Assembly (NCBI GenBank): GCA_021531775.1
Contig: JAFBIU010000006.1
Coordinates: 88,704-152,703, forward strand
Length of the DNA: 64,000 nucleotides
Reading direction: 5' to 3'
Source: Parabacteroides distasonis
GTDB taxonomy: Bacteria > Bacteroidota > Bacteroidia > Bacteroidales > Tannerellaceae
In this document: piece by piece, positions 1 to 8,354 of the stretch
Layout of the letters: every line of letters starts with the position of its first letter
Numbering within the stretch: position 1 is the stretch's first letter
The notes under the pieces: model-generated
Told to the model about the DNA's origin: nothing
What the model saw: the letters and a program-made list of their open reading frames with translations, nothing else
The model's database searches: none
Made by a program: the position numbers and the translations under genes

Positions 1-1
1 A

Positions 2-1111
2 CGTTTCTCGCAACGTCCGCCTCGCTATACGGAGGCCAGTCTGGTGCGTCGCATGGAGGAATTGGGTATTGGCCGTCCTTCCACGTATGCCCCGACCATT
101 CAGACCATCTTGAATCGGGAATATGTGATCAAGGGTGAGAAAGAGGGAGTCAAACGCTCTTACCGTATTTTCACCTTAACCAAGGGAAAGATCCAGGAGA
201 ATCAGAAAAGCGAACTGGTGGGTGCCGACCGTGGCAAACTGATGCCGACCGATATCGGTATGGTCGTAAATGATTTCCTGATGGAGTTCTTCCCCTCTGT
301 CATGGACTATAACTTCACAGCCAGTGTGGAGAAGGAATTTGATGCCATCGCTGCCGGCGAGATGGTTTGGACAGATGCTATCGACAAGTTCTACAAACTC
401 TTCCATCCGATTGTTGAAGAGGCAATCACGACCCGCATGGATCATCGGGTAGGAGAACGTCAGTTGGGCATAGACCCGAAGAGTGGCAATCCGGTCTTTG
501 TCAAGATCGGCCGTTTCGGTCCGGTTGCCCAGATTGGTGTGGCTCATCCGGATGATGCTGATGCACCGAAACCTCAGTTCGCAACCCTGTTGAAGGGACA
601 GTCGATCGAAACCATCACGCTGGAAGAGGCCTTGAAACTGTTTGAATTGCCTCGTACAGTCGGCATGTATGAAGACAAGGTAGTCGTGGCCGCTGTCGGT
701 CGTTTCGGTCCCTTCATCCGTCACGATGGCAAGTTTGTCTCCATTCCGAAAACCTTGAATCCGCTGACCATCACGTTGGATGAAGCCATTCAGTTGATCG
801 AGGAGAAGCGACAAAAGGACGAGAAATCGTTGTTGAAGACGTTCGAGGAGAACAGTGCGATGGAGATTCGTAACGGCCGTTTCGGCCCCTACATTGCCTT
901 CGAGAAGACCAACTATAAGATTCCGAAGACGGTGGAACATCCCGAAGCGTTGACCTACGAAGAGTGTCAGCAGATTATTGCCGAAACACCGGCCAAGCCA
1001 GCGAAGGCCACGAAGGCAGCCAAGACAACGGCCAAAACGGCCAAGGCTCCGAAGGCAGCAGATGCTTCGGCTACACCCAAGCGTCGGACAACGGCACGTA
1101 AAAGCAGTTAA
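2..1111 (+). CDS. topA: DNA topoisomerase I, C-terminal part (5' end outside window)
   Basis: Type IA topoisomerase that relaxes negative supercoils. The frame is open from base 2 and begins RPPRYTEASLVRRMEELGIG, the conserved segment late in the catalytic core of bacterial TopA, so the Toprim domain and active-site tyrosine lie before the window. 369 residues are visible. The second half carries three C-terminal repeats recognised by GRFGP cores, encoded near 511, 697 and 874, which are DNA-binding repeats in many TopA proteins. It ends in a Lys/Ala-rich tail from about 985 on, probably unstructured and DNA-binding. The apparent GTG/ATG codons at 44 and 53 are internal codons, not starts. 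The NUDIX gene follows 24 bases after the stop, so the two may be cotranscribed. Identification is very secure. Confidence 0.96.
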   Translation, partial: RFSQRPPRYTEASLVRRMEELGIGRPSTYAPTIQTILNREYVIKGEKEGVKRSYRIFTLTKGKIQENQKSELVGADRGKLMPTDIGMVVNDFLMEFFPSVMDYNFTASVEKEFDAIAAGEMVWTDAIDKFYKLFHPIVEEAITTRMDHRVGERQLGIDPKSGNPVFVKIGRFGPVAQIGVAHPDDADAPKPQFATLLKGQSIETITLEEALKLFELPRTVGMYEDKVVVAAVGRFGPFIRHDGKFVSIPKTLNPLTITLDEAIQLIEEKRQKDEKSLLKTFEENSAMEIRNGRFGPYIAFEKTNYKIPKTVEHPEALTYEECQQIIAETPAKPAKATKAAKTTAKTAKAPKAADASATPKRRTTARKSS

Positions 1112-1135
1112 TATCGGATCAAACGGGTTGAGAAG

Positions 1136-1660
1136 ATGGAACATCCTTTGCATCAATTTGTCTATTGTCCGAAATGTGGTGCGAAATGCTTTGTCGAACA
1201 TGGTGTGAAGGCAAAGCATTGCACCCAGTGTGGGTTTACCTACTATTTTAACCCCTCCTCGGCTGTCGCCTGCTTTATCACGAATCGGGCCGGTGAACTG
1301 TTGTTGGTACGTCGGGGAAAGGAACCTGCCAAAGGTACCTTGGATTTGCCCGGGGGCTTCGTGGATATGTTTGAAACGGCAGAAGAGGCAGCTGCCCGCG
1401 AAGTTAAGGAGGAGACAGGTCTTACCTTGCAGAATTGCCGTTACCTCTTTTCTGTACCCAACCTCTATCTCTACTCCGGATTCATGGTGCATACACTGGA
1501 TATGATTTATGCGTGTGAGGTGGATAGTTTCGAAGGAGCCTGTGCCGAAGATGATGCGGCTGAGATCGTCATTTGCCGTCCCGATGCCTTGGATCCCGAA
1601 GCCTTTGGTTTGACCTCGATTCGGAAAGCCGTAACGCGTTATCTGCATGAAGCTCGTTAA
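1136..1660 (+). CDS. NUDIX hydrolase with N-terminal zinc ribbon
   Basis: Predicted to cleave a nucleoside-diphosphate-linked compound (NDP-X) to NMP plus X-phosphate; the substrate cannot be read from sequence. The 174-residue protein starts with a zinc ribbon (C11, C14, C29, C32), as in NudC-like NADH pyrophosphatases. A complete Nudix box follows at residues 74-96: G74, E80, R88-E89, E92-E93, G95. It is too short to be full NudC, which has an extra N-terminal domain, and I see no NudC-specific SQPWPFPxS motif. It lies 24 bases behind topA with no promoter motif between them. No signal peptide, so cytoplasmic. Family is secure, substrate unknown. Confidence 0.9.
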   Translation: MEHPLHQFVYCPKCGAKCFVEHGVKAKHCTQCGFTYYFNPSSAVACFITNRAGELLLVRRGKEPAKGTLDLPGGFVDMFETAEEAAAREVKEETGLTLQNCRYLFSVPNLYLYSGFMVHTLDMIYACEVDSFEGACAEDDAAEIVICRPDALDPEAFGLTSIRKAVTRYLHEAR

Positions 1661-1740
1661 CTCCGCTGTTTTTGTGGCTTATCTGAACCTATTTTAGCGA
1701 GATTTGTAGAGCAATAACAACGTATTTAGCTAAATGTCCT

Positions 1741-1748
1741 TATATTTG
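1741..1748 (+). promoter_or_regulatory. Bacteroidetes -7 promoter element
   Basis: TATATTTG matches the TAnnTTTG -7 consensus of Bacteroidetes primary sigma. It lies 27 bases before the TPR-protein ATG, with no clear TTTG at the usual -33 distance. It would drive the TPR/barrel pair. Confidence 0.6.
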
Positions 1749-1775
1749 CATTTTAGAAATAAAAGCAAATGAGGG

Positions 1776-4775
1776 ATGAAGAAATTACTTATACCACTGT
1801 GTCTTGTTTTGGGTAGTCATTTGGCCCATGGACAGCGGACATATCAATTTGAATCCTCCGACCGCTTGTTTGTCGAAGGAAAGGATTTGTATCAATTGAA
1901 GAACTATGCTGGCTGTATCGATAAGTTGGAGGCTTATAAGCAACAGGCGACGAATGCAGACCTGATCCAAGAGGCCGACTACATGCTGGTGAGTTCGGCC
2001 TATCAACAGGGGAGGCCCAATGCAGCCGAACTGCTGAAGGCCTATTTGGAGATGTATCCGGCATCCCGGCACAGCGATGAGGCTGCTTTCCAGATTGCTT
2101 CCGTCCATTTTGGACAAGGGGAATATGACAAGGCCATCTATTGGTTTGAACAGTCTAATATGGATGTGTTGTCGATTGAGCAACAGGAAGCCTATAGCTT
2201 TCGTTTGGCCTATTCGCTGTTGCAGACAGGATCCCTGGATCGTGCACGAGGTTATTTCGCACGCATCCGGCAGATTGGCACGACCTATCGGGAGGCATCG
2301 GGCTATTATGTAGCCTATATTGACTATGCCAAAGGGGATTATGACAGTGCCTTGGTCGAGTTTTCCCGCTTGAAAGAGGTGCCCCAGTTCCAGGCACAGT
2401 CGTTGTACTACATCACACAGATCTATTTTATCCAGAGTAAATACGAGAAGGTCATCCAGGAGGGTGAGTCGCTGTTGGCCGCCTATCCGCAGAACGACAA
2501 CAATGCGGAGATTCATCGGATGGTGGGTAACTCCTATTATCATCAAGGAAACGAGAAAAAGGCCATCAGTCATTTGACCGACTATCTGGCTCAGACCGAT
2601 GCCCCCTTACGAGGCGATCAATACATCTTGGGTGTCTGCCAATTCAATCAGGGAGTTTATAAAAAGGCAGTCAGCAGTTTGGGTAGCGTGGTCCGCGAAG
2701 CCGATGCGCTTTCACAGAATGCTTACCTCTATTTGGGACAGTCCTATCTGAAACTGAACGATAAGAACAATGCCCGTATGGCTTTCGAATCAGCCGCTAC
2801 CGCTTCGTATGACTCACAGGTGAAGGAGGTGGCACTTTATAATTATGGACTGTTGATCCATGAAACCAATTTCACTGGTTTTGGAGAGTCTGTCGCCATC
2901 TTTGAGGATTTCCTGAATGATTTCCCCCAGTCGAAGTATGCAGACAAGGTGAACGACTATTTGGTGGAGACCTACTTGACAACCAAGAATTATCAGGCTG
3001 CTCTCGCCTCCATCAACAAGATCAACCAGCCGAGCAACAAAATCATGCAGGCGAAACAACGTATCCTCTTCCAGTTGGGAACACAGGCTTTTGCCAATGT
3101 GCAAATGGATGAAGCCATCGAACTCTTCTCACAGGCCATTTCGTTGGGGGCTTACGATGAGGAGGCTCGGAGTGAATCCTATTTCTGGCGGGGAGAATCC
3201 AAATATCGCTTGGGCGATTACGAAGCCTCCATTGCAGACTACAAGACCTATCTGAGCAACACACGCAAACGGAATACAGACATGTATGCGTTGGCTCATT
3301 ATGATTTGGGTTATAGCCATTTCAAGTTGAAAGAGTATGATGCCGCCATGAATCGATTCCGCCAATATGTGGATTTGGAGCAGAATCAGCAGGCTGCCTC
3401 CTTGGCGGATGCCTACAACCGTATTGGTGACTGTCTCTTCCACAACCGGCAGTTTGCTTCGGCAGAAGAGAGTTATGCCTATGCAGCCCAGTTGCAGCCG
3501 TCGGCAGGAGATTATTCTATCTATCAGAAGGGCTTCCTGTTGGGCTTGCAGAAGGATTACCAAGGCAAAGTGAGCGCGATGAACCGCTTGATCCGCGAAT
3601 ACCCGGAATCCCAATACGTAGATGATGCCCTCTTCGAAATGGGTCGTGCGTATGTGATGCTCGACAACAACAGCGGAGCTGCCCAAACCTTTGAGCGGCT
3701 GATAGAGCAATTTCCGCAGAGCAGTCTGGCGCGTAAGGCTGGTGTACAATTGGGATTGATCTATTTTAATGAGAATCAAATGGAGAAATCCATCGCAGCC
3801 TATAAGTCAGTCATCAACAATGCCCCGGGCAGTGATGAGGCTAAAGTGGCTTTGCAGGACTTGAAGTCGGTCTATGTCGAGCAAAACAATGTCAGTGCGT
3901 ATGCTGATTATGTCAATTCGTTGGGTGGCAACATTCATCTGGAGGTAGGCGAACAGGATTCGTTGACCTACATTGCTGCCGAAAAACTGTTCATGAAGGG
4001 AGACAACGAAGGGGCTCGCCGGAGTCTGGTGGGTTACTTGCAGCGGTATCCGCAGGGAGCATTCAGCACCAATGCGCATTACTATTTGGCCACCATTGCC
4101 TTCAACCAGAAGGGGTATGACGAAGCCATGCCACATTACACGGCCGTAGCTGATGCGGGAGATCCGAAGTTCCTCGAAGAGTCCATCGCCCGAATGGCCG
4201 AGATCCACTATCTACAGAAAGATTTCGAAGCAGCTTTGGGACAATTCAAACGGTTGCAGTTGGTGGCTGAGAATCCGGACAACAAGGAGGCGGCTCGTTT
4301 AGGTGTGATGCGTTGTGCCCAGCAGACGGGCAAACAACAGGATGCCTTGATAGCAGCCAATGATTTGCTGAAATTGCCGAAGTTGTCGCCCGAAGTGGAA
4401 GCGGAAGCCCGGTATGTACGGGCAAAAGCCTATTTGGATATGAAACAGCCGAAAGAGGCGTTGGCGGATCTGAAGGTACTGAGCAAAGATACGCGTACGG
4501 TACAGGGAGCAGAATCGAAATACCTGTTAGCACAGTATTATTACGACCAGAAGGATGACAAGAATGCCCTGCAAGTATTGGAGGATTTTGCCAAGAACGG
4601 TACACCCCATCAATATTGGTTGGCACGTGGATTCATTGTATGGGCCGATGTCTATATCCGTCAAGGGGATGACGTGCAGGCTCGTGTCTATCTGAACAGT
4701 TTGCAAAACAATTACAAAGGCAATGATGACATTGCCCGTATGATTGAAGACCGATTGGCTAAACTAAAGAAATAA
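1776..4775 (+). CDS. Exported tetratricopeptide-repeat protein, 999 aa
   Basis: Periplasmic or outer-membrane-associated scaffold of unknown task. A signal peptide is visible (MKKLLIPLCLVLGSHLAHGQ, cleavage around residue 19-20). The rest is a nearly continuous array of helical TPR-like repeats with motifs such as LYQLKNYAGCIDKLEAYK, GQGEYDKAIYWFEQ, KLKEYDAAMNRFRQYVDL and YDEAMPHYTAVADA. No enzymatic motif is seen. The gene for a beta-barrel protein follows 10 bases after the stop, so the pair is very likely an operon and the TPR protein may work with that barrel. Long exported TPR proteins of this type are common in Bacteroidetes, including SprE/PorW relatives, but this one lacks a lipobox. 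ATG 1776 is chosen because it directly precedes the signal peptide. Confidence 0.8.
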   Translation: MKKLLIPLCLVLGSHLAHGQRTYQFESSDRLFVEGKDLYQLKNYAGCIDKLEAYKQQATNADLIQEADYMLVSSAYQQGRPNAAELLKAYLEMYPASRHSDEAAFQIASVHFGQGEYDKAIYWFEQSNMDVLSIEQQEAYSFRLAYSLLQTGSLDRARGYFARIRQIGTTYREASGYYVAYIDYAKGDYDSALVEFSRLKEVPQFQAQSLYYITQIYFIQSKYEKVIQEGESLLAAYPQNDNNAEIHRMVGNSYYHQGNEKKAISHLTDYLAQTDAPLRGDQYILGVCQFNQGVYKKAVSSLGSVVREADALSQNAYLYLGQSYLKLNDKNNARMAFESAATASYDSQVKEVALYNYGLLIHETNFTGFGESVAIFEDFLNDFPQSKYADKVNDYLVETYLTTKNYQAALASINKINQPSNKIMQAKQRILFQLGTQAFANVQMDEAIELFSQAISLGAYDEEARSESYFWRGESKYRLGDYEASIADYKTYLSNTRKRNTDMYALAHYDLGYSHFKLKEYDAAMNRFRQYVDLEQNQQAASLADAYNRIGDCLFHNRQFASAEESYAYAAQLQPSAGDYSIYQKGFLLGLQKDYQGKVSAMNRLIREYPESQYVDDALFEMGRAYVMLDNNSGAAQTFERLIEQFPQSSLARKAGVQLGLIYFNENQMEKSIAAYKSVINNAPGSDEAKVALQDLKSVYVEQNNVSAYADYVNSLGGNIHLEVGEQDSLTYIAAEKLFMKGDNEGARRSLVGYLQRYPQGAFSTNAHYYLATIAFNQKGYDEAMPHYTAVADAGDPKFLEESIARMAEIHYLQKDFEAALGQFKRLQLVAENPDNKEAARLGVMRCAQQTGKQQDALIAANDLLKLPKLSPEVEAEARYVRAKAYLDMKQPKEALADLKVLSKDTRTVQGAESKYLLAQYYYDQKDDKNALQVLEDFAKNGTPHQYWLARGFIVWADVYIRQGDDVQARVYLNSLQNNYKGNDDIARMIEDRLAKLKK

Positions 4776-4785
4776 GGGAACGACG

Positions 4786-6576
4786 ATGAAGACAATCTAT
4801 AGTATAAAAGCGTTGTGTATGTTGACCTTTTTGGGAACAGCAGTGGCTGTACATGCACAAGAGGACGACAAAAAGAAAACGTTGAATCGGGAGATGACGT
4901 TGGAACGTGAATATGATCCGACGGTACAGGATGCCAGCAAGGTAAATACGTTGCCGGAGGTAAAAGATCCGGAGGTACAGAAGATTCCGGTCGATTATGC
5001 CGACTTTACCGTTCCGACTGATCCGTTGAAAGAGATCAGTCTGCTGCCTTCCGGGAATGTGATGACACAGATGAACTACAACAAACGTCGTGGTTATCTC
5101 AACCTGGGTGGTGGAACACATCTCAATCTGAATGGAGACTTGGGCTATCATATTTTGAGTACCGATGTGGATCAGTTGCGTCTGTGGGTTTCCCACCGTT
5201 CAACGAATGGTAATGTGAAGTACCTGCAGAACGAGGAGAAGGTGAAAGCCAAACTGAACGACAATGTGGGGGGATTGCAGTATGGCCATGTATTTGATAA
5301 GGCGGTTCTGAATATGGGACTGAAGTATGGCTATTCCGGCTTCAACTACTATGGTTGGCCGATGCAGCTGAGTTCATCACTACCGCAAGAGGATATGCTG
5401 AAACAGGCTGATCGGGAGACCAACCAGGTGAACCAGACCATTGCCGCTTCGATTGGAGTTGAATCCAAAGAGGGAGCTGACCTGGGTTATTTGATTGATT
5501 TGGGCTTCGTCAATTTCTCCCATAAGTATGGTGTCATGAAAGATGTAGATGGTCCCAAAGAGAGTACATTTGAGGCAAAAGTGGGATTCAGTAAAGGTTT
5601 TAATGGCAATATGCGTGTAGGTGTCAATGGCTTGATCGAATATTTCAACTATAGCCTGCCGGCTGAGAAGACGTTGGCCGACGGCAGTGTAGCCTTTTGC
5701 GAATTTGAGAATCATGCGGAGGTGGCCTTGACACCCTATTACCAGATCGATGGTGAAAACTGGCTGGTCAAGTTGGGCGCAAACGTGATGTTCAAGACAG
5801 GGAACGAGAGTTTCGTGATGGTTTCGCCGGATGTTGATCTGCGGGTGACCGTGGCCGATAAGACCCAATTGTATGCCAAAGCGGGTGGAAAGCTCTATTC
5901 CAACAGCATGTATGAGATGTCAAAGATCAACCGTTATCTGGATCCGACGCGTGAATTGGCCCCCTCCCGTAACTGGATGGATGCCGTGTTGGGTATCAAG
6001 AGTGGGGTAGCTCCCGGTTTCTGGTTTGACCTGTTTGCGGGTTATAAAGCGACCAAGAATGATGTGTTGTTCGTGCCTTCCAGAGATTTCCCGGAAGGAG
6101 GATTTGGCAATTTCAGTCAGGCGATGTCTGCTGTTGATACCAAATTGCTGTTTGCAGGTGCCAGTTTGAAATATAGCTACCAACAACTGTTCGAGATAGC
6201 CTTGAAGGGACAGTATAATAATTGGAAAGCCACCTATGGGGATGGGTGGATCGGTATAGAAGATACGGATTTGGCTCATGCTTGGGGCAAGCCGGAGATG
6301 GAGGTCAATGCGGGTGTCACGATTCGTCCGATCCGACCGCTTTCGATTGCGTTGAATTACTACTTGGCTACCGGTCGTTATACCCAGATCCGTGGGGCAG
6401 ATGAGTTGAAGATGAACAATATCAACGAACTGAACCTGACAGCCAATTATAATCTGAACGATACCTTCGGATTTTATGTCAAAGCAGGGAATATCCTGAA
6501 TCAGAAATATGAGTTGATTTACGGTTATCCGATGCAGGGCATCAATGCCATGGTCGGTGTCAATATCAATTTCTAA
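4786..6576 (+). CDS. Outer-membrane beta-barrel protein (TonB-receptor-like barrel without plug)
   Basis: The 596-residue protein begins with a signal peptide (AVAVHA, cut near residue 24), followed by a charged, Pro-rich N-terminal stretch (residues 25-90: LEREYDPTVQDAS, then LPEVKDPEVQKIPVDYADF). From about residue 90 it shows alternating amphipathic strands typical of an outer-membrane barrel. It ends GVNINF, with the terminal aromatic residue that marks barrel proteins for BAM insertion. The last 80 residues (NYNLNDTFGFYVKAGNILNQ...) resemble the C-terminal strands of TonB-dependent receptors, but there is no plug domain. It is the second gene of an operon with the TPR protein. Transport, assembly and structural roles are all possible and the ligand is unknown. 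Confidence 0.75.
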   Translation: MKTIYSIKALCMLTFLGTAVAVHAQEDDKKKTLNREMTLEREYDPTVQDASKVNTLPEVKDPEVQKIPVDYADFTVPTDPLKEISLLPSGNVMTQMNYNKRRGYLNLGGGTHLNLNGDLGYHILSTDVDQLRLWVSHRSTNGNVKYLQNEEKVKAKLNDNVGGLQYGHVFDKAVLNMGLKYGYSGFNYYGWPMQLSSSLPQEDMLKQADRETNQVNQTIAASIGVESKEGADLGYLIDLGFVNFSHKYGVMKDVDGPKESTFEAKVGFSKGFNGNMRVGVNGLIEYFNYSLPAEKTLADGSVAFCEFENHAEVALTPYYQIDGENWLVKLGANVMFKTGNESFVMVSPDVDLRVTVADKTQLYAKAGGKLYSNSMYEMSKINRYLDPTRELAPSRNWMDAVLGIKSGVAPGFWFDLFAGYKATKNDVLFVPSRDFPEGGFGNFSQAMSAVDTKLLFAGASLKYSYQQLFEIALKGQYNNWKATYGDGWIGIEDTDLAHAWGKPEMEVNAGVTIRPIRPLSIALNYYLATGRYTQIRGADELKMNNINELNLTANYNLNDTFGFYVKAGNILNQKYELIYGYPMQGINAMVGVNINF

Positions 6577-6602
6577 GCAGGATCTGTTTAGATCTGAATA
6601 AT

Positions 6603-6650
6603 AAGGTTCATAAATGGGCATTCAACCACCCATTTATGAACCTTTCTTTT
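6603..6650. terminator. Bidirectional hairpin terminator
   Basis: A 16-bp perfect stem (6603-6618 with 6629-6644, core GGTTCATAAATGGG) with a 10-base loop, flanked by T-rich sequence. It sits between the converging barrel and sialidase genes and can serve both. Confidence 0.85.
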
Positions 6651-6659
6651 TGGGACGTA

Positions 6660-8030
6660 TCACCGTTTGTGATAACGATAGGCTCCTCCCGTAATCGTCT
6701 CTAACGAATGGGTGCGGAAGGTGAGGTCATACACCTCCATGTTCTGACTGCCGCAACGAATTTGCTCCCCATTATCCTCATAGATAAAGGCGATGTTCCC
6801 TTTTCCATCAGGTACCATAGTCGAATAGGCAGAGCTGTTAGGGGTCACCTCATAACGGGTCCAGCCGGTCAGGAAGCACTCCGGTATCGCATAATCGGCC
6901 GGAGAAGACAAGACTTTCCAATAGATAGAGACATGGCTTCGACGCTCCACATTGCGCTCACTGCCTTTGGTATTGCCGAAAGGAATGGATTGCAATGCGA
7001 TATGAACCGGTTTTCCGTCACGACCCTTCGCCGGAAGAATCAGAATCTCACCATTTGTGGCATTGTCTTGTCCGGCTGTACCACCCTCCAACGAGGTGGA
7101 GGCAACCGGTTTGGCCCATTCACCAGCGGCACGATCGGTGGATGTATAGTTGAAAATATTGAAATAGCGGCCACCCAACATCCGGCAACTCAACAGTACC
7201 CGCCCGTCGGGTAACTCCTCCACTTTCGCTTCGTCTCCTTTAGGGGCAGGACGCGCTTCCGATCCCCCTAAAGGCAACCAGCTCTGACCGAAGTCATCGG
7301 AGAAGATCACCAAACTGCCTTGATTCGTGGTCAATACCGCATATATCCGATAATAATCTTTTACCTTGATCAACGCACTTTGGCAGATACGGCCACTGGA
7401 AAAGAAGAGCCGTTCGACCGCTACGTTGCCATTTCCTTCATCGTAGGTCTCTGCCGAAGCCGTATTGAAGAGGTTATAGATCGATTCGGAGATCTCCTCG
7501 CCTTGCCAACTCTTACCTCCGTCGTTGCTGTAATAGCGTCCCACGCGTTGCGCTTGGCGCAGATCTTGCGCATACCGGTAAGAACCATCGGCTTGTTGAG
7601 TACGGGTCACTTTTACATCCGAGAGGCCATAACGTACCTCGCCCGAAGCACAAATCAACAATAGCTTGCCGGTTTCCCGATCGCTTACCACGGCTGCATC
7701 ACCATGCCCTTTGTCGAATCCCGAATCTCCATGACCTTGGACAGCTACCGTGGCAGGTGTCCAGCTACGTCCACGATTGGTGCTCTTTCTCACTAACAAA
7801 CTGATGTTGCCCACGGAACCGATGTCGCCCCAGGCTGTAGCATCGGTTACACCGGAACGGTCGTCACCAAAGGCCCAAAGCGTATTGCCGTGGGAGGCAA
7901 TAGCAGGAATGCGATAATAGATATGCTGATCCGGCTGGCTCTGAAAGAGTACCGTTTGAGCATGTGTTGTCACGGTTGCGGCCAAAGCAACGGCAAAGGC
8001 CACGACGAAGGAATAAAAATGGCTACGCAT
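6660..8030 (-). CDS. Exported exo-alpha-sialidase (GH33)
   Basis: Releases terminal sialic acids from host glycans. After a signal peptide (MRSHFYSFVVAFAVALAATV, then THAQ) come the family hallmarks: the YRIP motif (YYRIPAIAS, the first catalytic-triad Arg) followed by FGDDRSG, and Asp-boxes STNRGRSW, SNDGGKSW and SDDFGQSW. Length (456 aa) suits a single six-bladed propeller domain without a carbohydrate-binding module. The reading frame stays open 11 codons upstream to a TTG at 8063, but that codon lies inside the TATATTTG promoter element, so the ATG at 8030 is the real start. It is a single gene facing the ATPase island, with no sialic-acid catabolism genes nearby, so released sugar must be used through genes elsewhere or by others. 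Confidence 0.92.
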   Translation of the reverse strand: MRSHFYSFVVAFAVALAATVTTHAQTVLFQSQPDQHIYYRIPAIASHGNTLWAFGDDRSGVTDATAWGDIGSVGNISLLVRKSTNRGRSWTPATVAVQGHGDSGFDKGHGDAAVVSDRETGKLLLICASGEVRYGLSDVKVTRTQQADGSYRYAQDLRQAQRVGRYYSNDGGKSWQGEEISESIYNLFNTASAETYDEGNGNVAVERLFFSSGRICQSALIKVKDYYRIYAVLTTNQGSLVIFSDDFGQSWLPLGGSEARPAPKGDEAKVEELPDGRVLLSCRMLGGRYFNIFNYTSTDRAAGEWAKPVASTSLEGGTAGQDNATNGEILILPAKGRDGKPVHIALQSIPFGNTKGSERNVERRSHVSIYWKVLSSPADYAIPECFLTGWTRYEVTPNSSAYSTMVPDGKGNIAFIYEDNGEQIRCGSQNMEVYDLTFRTHSLETITGGAYRYHKR

Positions 8031-8060
8031 AACAGATGGTTTAATAGATTTGACTTTTTG

Positions 8061-8068
8061 CAAATATA
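8061..8068 (-). promoter_or_regulatory. -7 element of the sialidase gene
   Basis: Minus-strand TATATTTG (TAnnTTTG), 30 bases before the ATG at 8030. It decides the sialidase start, because any longer product would begin inside the promoter. Confidence 0.7.
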
Positions 8069-8316
8069 CGAATAATCTTGATTCGAACTATAATCCATAG
8101 ACAATGCTCAGATTCCTGCGTAAGCGAGCCAGTTTGATCTGTTCACCCACTATCGACATTTTTGTGCCAGTTTTCGGAGTAAAGAAGCAGTCTCGAATAG
8201 CTATCGAAGAAGTTTTTCGACCTAAACTGAAAGGATGATCAAGGAAGGGAGTCGGGAGGAAGGGATAATCATCGTAATTACAACCTTGTTCGTGGAGAAG
8301 TGTCCGGAATAATATT

Positions 8317-8324
8317 TATCTTTG
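8317..8324 (+). promoter_or_regulatory. -7 element of the first ATPase gene
   Basis: TATCTTTG, 30 bases before the ATG at 8355. No good -33 TTTG at standard spacing. A strong AAGGAGG ribosome-binding site (8341-8347) lies 7 bases before the ATG; such clear Shine-Dalgarno sites are uncommon in this window. Confidence 0.6.
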
Positions 8325-8354
8325 CCTTATAGAATCATAGAAGGAGGCAAAGCA

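Larger units (their letters stand above)
8031..8354. other. Divergent intergenic region, 324 bases
   Basis: Lies between the sialidase and the first ATPase and holds one -7 element for each direction. A 44-codon open frame (8104-8238, +) resembles nothing I know and may be chance. No inverted repeat or RNA gene was recognised. Confidence 0.6.

Noticed and set aside
8104..8238. 44-codon open frame between sialidase and ATPase
   Set aside because: No recognisable motif, no promoter of its own, and a length expected by chance.
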